Source: Vulcaniibacterium gelatinicum
GTDB lineage: Bacteria > Pseudomonadota > Gammaproteobacteria > Xanthomonadales > Xanthomonadaceae
DNA: 64,000 bases
Reading direction: 5' to 3'
Assembly (NCBI RefSeq): GCF_008033445.1
Contig: NZ_VNKO01000014.1
Location: 1 to 64,000, forward strand
Of the stretch, positions 60,070-64,000 are shown one piece after another. The stretch's first letter is position 1; every line of letters begins with the position of its first letter. The translations under genes and the position numbers were made by a program. The notes under the pieces were generated by a model. That model had not been told where the DNA came from. It searched no databases and worked only from the letters and a program-made list of their open reading frames with translations.

Positions 60070-60691
60070 CCCTTCGCGCGTGATCCTGGTGCACGGCCTG
60101 TGGATGCCGGCGCTGGCGATGCACTGGCTGGCAGGGAGGCTGCGCGAGGCCGGGTTCGCGCCGGAGACCTTCGGTTACGCCTCGGTCGCCGGCGGCCCGG
60201 AGCATGCGGCGCCGCGGCTGCGGGCGCAGATCGGGGAGCGGCCGGCGCACATCGTCGCCCACAGCCTGGGCGGGCTGATCGCGCTGCGCGCGCTGTGCGA
60301 GGACGGCGCGCCGCCGGTGCCGCGCGTGGTCTGCCTGGGCTCGCCGCTGCGCGGCAGCGCCGCCGCCGCGCGCCTGCCGCTGCACCACTGGCTGCTGGGC
60401 CGCAGCGCCGCGCTGCTGCGCGAGGGCCTGCCGTGCTGGCAGGGGCGGGCGGAGGTCGGGGTGGTCGCCGGGCGCCTGCCGCTGGGCCTGGGCGCACTGC
60501 TGGGCCACTTCGACGGCCCGCACGACGGCACCGTGGCGGTGGACGAGACCCGGCTGCCGGGCCTGGCCGACCACGTCGTGGTCCCGGCCAGCCACAGCGG
60601 CCTGCTGTTCTCGGCCGAGGCCGCGGCCCAGGCCGCCGCCTTCCTGCGCGAGGGCCGGTTCCGGCACGCCGCGGCGTCCGCGGCGGGCTGA
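60050..60691 (+). CDS. Alpha/beta hydrolase whose start lies in the repeat
   Basis: The 213-residue protein has an alpha/beta-hydrolase core: RVILVHGLWMPALAMHWLAG at the N-terminus, the nucleophile elbow AHSLGGLIALRA (Ser about 70), and candidate Asp and His in HDGTVAVDETRL and VVPASHSGLL. It resembles small PGAP1/lipase-like hydrolases; substrate unknown. The ATG at 60050 is within the right arm of the inverted repeat, so residues 1-7 (MYSDPDF) are repeat-encoded. A GTG at 60080 right before the first strand could be the original start. Confidence 0.8.
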   Translation: MYSDPDFPSRVILVHGLWMPALAMHWLAGRLREAGFAPETFGYASVAGGPEHAAPRLRAQIGERPAHIVAHSLGGLIALRALCEDGAPPVPRVVCLGSPLRGSAAAARLPLHHWLLGRSAALLREGLPCWQGRAEVGVVAGRLPLGLGALLGHFDGPHDGTVAVDETRLPGLADHVVVPASHSGLLFSAEAAAQAAAFLREGRFRHAAASAAG

Positions 60692-60720
60692 GCCGGGCCG
60701 GGCGCCGGCGCGCCGCTTGC

Positions 60721-60726
60721 TATCAT
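60721..60726 (+). promoter_or_regulatory. -10-like box before yebC
   Basis: TATCAT lies 31 bases before the yebC ATG in a short, otherwise GC-rich gap. The -35 region is poor. Confidence 0.3.
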
Positions 60727-60757
60727 TTCCCGTCGTTTTTCCCTGGGTCGTCACGCC

Positions 60758-61498
60758 ATGGCCGGCCATTCCAAATGGGCCAACATCCAGCACCGCAAGA
60801 ACGCGCAGGACGCCAAGCGGGGCAAGATCTTCACCAAGCTGATCCGTGAAATCTCGGTCGCCGCGCGCAGCGGCGGCGGCGATCCCGCCGGCAACCCGCG
60901 CCTGCGCGCGGCGGTGGACAAGGCGCTGTCGGCCAACATGGCCAAGGACAGCATCGAGCGCGCGATCAAGAAGGCCACCGGCGAACTCGAGGGCGTGGCC
61001 TACGAGGAAGTGCGCTACGAAGGCTATGCGCCCGGCGGCGTGGCGGTGATCGTGGACTGCCTGACCGACAACCGCGTGCGCACCGTGGCCGACGTGCGCC
61101 ACGCCTTCAGCAAGTTCGGCGGCAACCTCGGCACCGACGGCTCGGTGGCGTTCATGTTCCGCAAGCTCGGCGTGCTCAGCTTCGCCCCCGGCGCCGACGA
61201 GGCGCGCATCACCGAGGCGGCGATCGAGGCCGGCGCCGACGACGTGGTGGCGTATCCGGAGGACGGCTCGGTGGACGTGCTGACCGCGCCGGAGCGGTTC
61301 GAGGCGGTGAAGGCGGCGATGGTCGCCGCCGGGCTGACCCCCGACCAGGCCGAGGTCACCTACCGCGCCGACAACGAGGTGCGCGTGACCGGCGAGACCG
61401 CGCAGCAGGTGCTCAAGCTGCTCGACTGGCTCGAGGACCTGGACGACGTGCAGAACGTGTACTCGAACGCGGACCTGCCGGAAGAAGCGTATGCCTGA
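60758..61498 (+). CDS. yebC: YebC/PmpR-family protein
   Basis: The 246-residue protein has the diagnostic start [20 protein letters not shown] and the blocks [17 protein letters not shown] and [20 protein letters not shown]. Members were described as transcription regulators (PmpR), and more recent work links YebC-type proteins to translation of difficult sequences. I cannot tell which applies here. The arrangement yebC-ruvC-ruvA is conserved in gammaproteobacteria and suggests one operon (gaps of 18 and 13 bases). Confidence 0.95.
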   Translation: MAGHSKWANIQHRKNAQDAKRGKIFTKLIREISVAARSGGGDPAGNPRLRAAVDKALSANMAKDSIERAIKKATGELEGVAYEEVRYEGYAPGGVAVIVDCLTDNRVRTVADVRHAFSKFGGNLGTDGSVAFMFRKLGVLSFAPGADEARITEAAIEAGADDVVAYPEDGSVDVLTAPERFEAVKAAMVAAGLTPDQAEVTYRADNEVRVTGETAQQVLKLLDWLEDLDDVQNVYSNADLPEEAYA

Positions 61499-61516
61499 GG
61501 CGGCGGCCGGCGCGCG

Positions 61517-62038
61517 ATGACCCGCATCCTCGGCATCGATCCGGGCTCGCAGCGCACCGGCATCGGCGTGATCGACGTGGACGCCGCGGGGCGCTGCACG
61601 TTCGTGCACGCGCAGGCGCTGGTGCTGCTCGAGGCCGCCGACTTCCCGGCGCGCCTGGGCCTGCTGTGCGAGGGGCTGGACGCGCTGCTCGACGCCTGGC
61701 GGCCGCAGGAAGTGGCGATCGAGACCGTGTTCATGGACAAGAACGCCACCTCCGCGCTCAAGCTCGGCCATGCCCGCGGCGCGGCGCTGGCCACGGTGGT
61801 GCGCCGCGGCCTGCCGGTGCACGAATATCCGCCGCGGGTGATCAAGCAGTCGCTGGTCGGGCGCGGCGCGGCCGAGAAGGCCCAGGTGCAGCACATGGTG
61901 CGGCTGCTGCTCGACCTGCAGGGCGAGCGGCTGCAGGCCGACGCCGCCGATGCGCTGGCCGTGGCCCTGACCCACGCGCACATGAGCGCGACCGCGAAGC
62001 GTGCCGGCGCGAGCGTGGCCGCGCTGCGCCGCCGCTGA
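61517..62038 (+). CDS. ruvC: Holliday-junction resolvase RuvC
   Basis: RuvC cuts Holliday junctions bound by RuvAB. The 173-residue protein opens with [19 protein letters not shown] (Asp7 active site). It has [20 protein letters not shown] (Glu active site and the Phe that stacks on the junction) and ends with [14 protein letters not shown], holding the last catalytic acidic residues. Length is normal. Confidence 0.97.
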   Translation: MTRILGIDPGSQRTGIGVIDVDAAGRCTFVHAQALVLLEAADFPARLGLLCEGLDALLDAWRPQEVAIETVFMDKNATSALKLGHARGAALATVVRRGLPVHEYPPRVIKQSLVGRGAAEKAQVQHMVRLLLDLQGERLQADAADALAVALTHAHMSATAKRAGASVAALRRR

Positions 62039-62051
62039 AGGGGGGACGACG

Positions 62052-62642
62052 ATGATCGGACGCCTGAAGGGGATCCTCGCGCACAAGCAGCCGCCATGGC
62101 TGGTGGTGGACGTGCACGGCGTGGGCTACGAGCTCGAGGCGCCGATGAGCACCTTCTACGACCTGCCCGAGCTCGGGCGCGAGGTGGCGCTGTTCGTGCA
62201 CTACGCGCAGAAGGAGGACAGCGTGGCGCTGTACGGCTTCCTGCGCGAGGCCGAGCGACGGCTGTTCCGCGACCTGCAGAAGGTGTCCGGGATCGGCGCG
62301 CGGATCGCGCTGGCGGTGCTCTCCGGGGTGAGCGTGGACGAGTTCGCGCGCCTGGTGCAGGCCGGCGACGTCACGGCGCTGGCGCGCATCCCCGGCATCG
62401 GCAAGAAGACCGCCGAGCGGATGGTGGTGGAGCTGCGCGACCGCGCCGCCGGGCTGGCCGGCGCGGGCGCCGCGACGGCCGCCGCCGGCGTGCCGGCCGA
62501 TCCGCAGTCCGAGGCGGCCATCGCCCTGCAGCAGCTCGGCTACAAGCCGGCCGAGGCCGCGCGCATGGCGCGCGAGGCCGCCGCGGCCGGCGACGACGCC
62601 GCCGCCATCATCCGAAAGGCGCTAAAGTCCGCGCTCCGTTGA
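62052..62642 (+). CDS. ruvA: Holliday-junction helicase subunit RuvA
   Basis: RuvA tetramers hold the four-way junction for RuvB. The 196-residue protein has the OB-fold domain I ([20 protein letters not shown]), domain II with two helix-hairpin-helix motifs ([13 protein letters not shown] and [16 protein letters not shown]), and the RuvB-contacting domain III (about 148-196). The ATG at 62052 has a GGGGGA site upstream. ruvB is not next; kup intervenes. Confidence 0.97.
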   Translation: MIGRLKGILAHKQPPWLVVDVHGVGYELEAPMSTFYDLPELGREVALFVHYAQKEDSVALYGFLREAERRLFRDLQKVSGIGARIALAVLSGVSVDEFARLVQAGDVTALARIPGIGKKTAERMVVELRDRAAGLAGAGAATAAAGVPADPQSEAAIALQQLGYKPAEAARMAREAAAAGDDAAAIIRKALKSALR

Positions 62643-62674
62643 GCGCCCCGGCACCCGCGATCCCAGGAAGGCCC

Positions 62675-64000
62675 ATGGCCAACACCGCAACCGCCAGCGC
62701 CAACGGCGCACAGGGACATGGCCAGATCGGCCTGTTCGGCCTGATCGTCGGCGCGATCGGCGTCGTCTTCGGCGACATCGGCACCAGCCCGCTGTACACG
62801 CTGAAGGAGGCGTTCTCGCCGCACTACGGCCTCACCGCCGACCACGACACCGTGCTCGGCATCCTCTCGCTGGTGTTCTGGGCCCTGATGCTGGTGGTCA
62901 CGCTCAAGTACGTGACCATCATCATGCGCGCCGACAACGAGGGCGAGGGCGGCATCATGGCGCTGATGGCGCTGGCCGAACGCACCTTCGCCAAGGGGTC
63001 GCGTTCGGCGTACCTGGTCGGCATCGTCGGCATCTTCGGCGCCTCGCTGTTCTTCGGCGACGGGGTGATCACGCCGGCAATCTCGGTGCTGTCGGCGGTG
63101 GAAGGGCTGGAGGTGGTGGCGCCGGAGCTGCACGACTGGATCGTGCCGGTCACGGTGGCGGTGCTCGCGGCACTGTTCATGACCCAGCGTTACGGCACTG
63201 CCAAGGTCGGCAAGGTGTTCGGGCCGGTGACGTCGCTGTGGTTCCTCTCGCTGGCGGCGCTGGGCGTGCTCAACATCCTGCACGAACCCGAGGTGCTCGA
63301 GGCAGTCAACCCGTGGTGGGCCGTGCGTTTCTTCGCCGAGCACAGCTGGCACGGCATCTTCATCCTCGGCGCGGTGGTGCTGGCGGTCACCGGCGGCGAG
63401 GCGATCTACACCGACATGGGGCATTTCGGCGCCAGGCCGATTCGCTGGGCCTGGTATTTCTTCGTACTGCCGTCGCTGATGCTCAACTACCTGGGCCAGG
63501 GCGCGCTGGTGCTGGAGGATCCGGCCGCGATCCGCAACCCCTTCTACATCGGCGTGCCGGAGTGGGGCCGGATCCCGATGATCGTGCTGGCCACCGCGGC
63601 TACCGTGATCGCATCGCAGGCGGTGATCACCGGGGCGTATTCGGTGGCGCGCCAGGCGATGCAGCTGGGCTACATCCCGCGCATGCAGATCCGGCATACC
63701 TCCGAGGCGACCATCGGCCAGATCTACATCCCGGCGATCAACTGGGCAATGATGGTGGTGGTGATCCTGCTGGTGCTGGGCTTTGGCAGCTCGTCCGCCC
63801 TGGCCACCGCCTACGGAATCTCGGTGTCGGCGACGATGCTGATCGACACCCTGTTGCTGGCGATCGTGGCGCGCGCGCTGTGGCCGCGCTGGCGGGTGTG
63901 GGTGCTGCCGTTGTGCGTGCCGTTCCTGTTCATCGACGCGGCGTTCGTCACCGCCAACGGCGCCAAGATCCTGCAGGGCGGCTGGTTCCCCGTGGTGCTC
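62675..64000 (+). CDS. kup: Kup potassium transporter, 5' part (runs off the window)
   Basis: The frame is open from the ATG at 62675 to the window end: 442 codons, against a usual length of roughly 620-640. It starts after an AGGAAGG site. Visible are [20 protein letters not shown] (signature of the KUP family), [40 protein letters not shown] and about ten hydrophobic segments. Kup takes up potassium with protons. Its place after ruvA is, as I recall, seen in Xanthomonas, where ruvB follows kup. Confidence 0.95.
   Translation, partial: MANTATASANGAQGHGQIGLFGLIVGAIGVVFGDIGTSPLYTLKEAFSPHYGLTADHDTVLGILSLVFWALMLVVTLKYVTIIMRADNEGEGGIMALMALAERTFAKGSRSAYLVGIVGIFGASLFFGDGVITPAISVLSAVEGLEVVAPELHDWIVPVTVAVLAALFMTQRYGTAKVGKVFGPVTSLWFLSLAALGVLNILHEPEVLEAVNPWWAVRFFAEHSWHGIFILGAVVLAVTGGEAIYTDMGHFGARPIRWAWYFFVLPSLMLNYLGQGALVLEDPAAIRNPFYIGVPEWGRIPMIVLATAATVIASQAVITGAYSVARQAMQLGYIPRMQIRHTSEATIGQIYIPAINWAMMVVVILLVLGFGSSSALATAYGISVSATMLIDTLLLAIVARALWPRWRVWVLPLCVPFLFIDAAFVTANGAKILQGGWFPVVL

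Overview
The window is a chromosomal segment from a very GC-rich gammaproteobacterium. Gene content and order point to the Xanthomonadaceae/Lysobacteraceae (Lysobacter/Luteimonas-like). The reasons are the dcw tail running into lpxC, DUF721, an M23 peptidase and secA; the pil locus followed by sucCD; and ruvC-ruvA-kup. The genus assignment is inference. I see no tRNA, rRNA, CRISPR array, prophage or intact insertion sequence.

Layout. 1-8.1 kb holds the end of the division and cell-wall cluster (ftsW end, murG, murC, ddl, ftsQ, ftsA, ftsZ), with overlapping stop/start codons up to ftsA, then lpxC. 8.4-13.6 kb holds a divergent DUF721/M23 pair, secA and a Nudix-ThiE fusion. 13.6-35.2 kb, mostly minus strand, is a type IV pilus locus: coaE-pilD-pilC-pilB on one side and pilA-tfpZ-pilR-pilS on the other. 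Between them lies an island of about 12 kb with glycosyltransferases, an asparagine-synthase-like amidotransferase, methyltransferases, a Wzx-like flippase and a GT-C/TPR membrane protein. pilA has a textbook sigma-54 promoter, matching the adjacent PilS/PilR system. 35.4-42.2 kb holds sucCD, a small DUF559 nuclease-like gene beside a palindromic repeat, and nrdAB behind a cobalamin riboswitch.

42.2-51 kb holds nadE, phzF, bamD, rluD-pgeF, a PlsC-type acyltransferase and clpB. 51.1-54.9 kb holds a NarX/NarL-like kinase and regulator pair, a degenerate stand-alone receiver and a YheS-type ABC-F ATPase. 54.9-57.6 kb holds a compact YadA-like trimeric autotransporter, a SIMPL-domain protein and an FmdB zinc-ribbon protein. 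57.7-64 kb holds aspS, a GNAT acetyltransferase, an alpha/beta hydrolase whose start codon lies in a mobile inverted repeat, yebC, ruvC, ruvA and the first 442 codons of kup.

The strongest observations are four. (1) A B12 riboswitch with a visible Shine-Dalgarno-sequestering hairpin sits in front of a class Ia ribonucleotide reductase. (2) A candidate pilin or surface glycan pathway is embedded in the pilus locus. (3) A 24-bp inverted-repeat element supplies the N-terminus of a hydrolase. (4) A palindromic repeat family has one copy next to a DUF559 gene. Many very long antisense ORFs are artefacts of the base composition and were left out.
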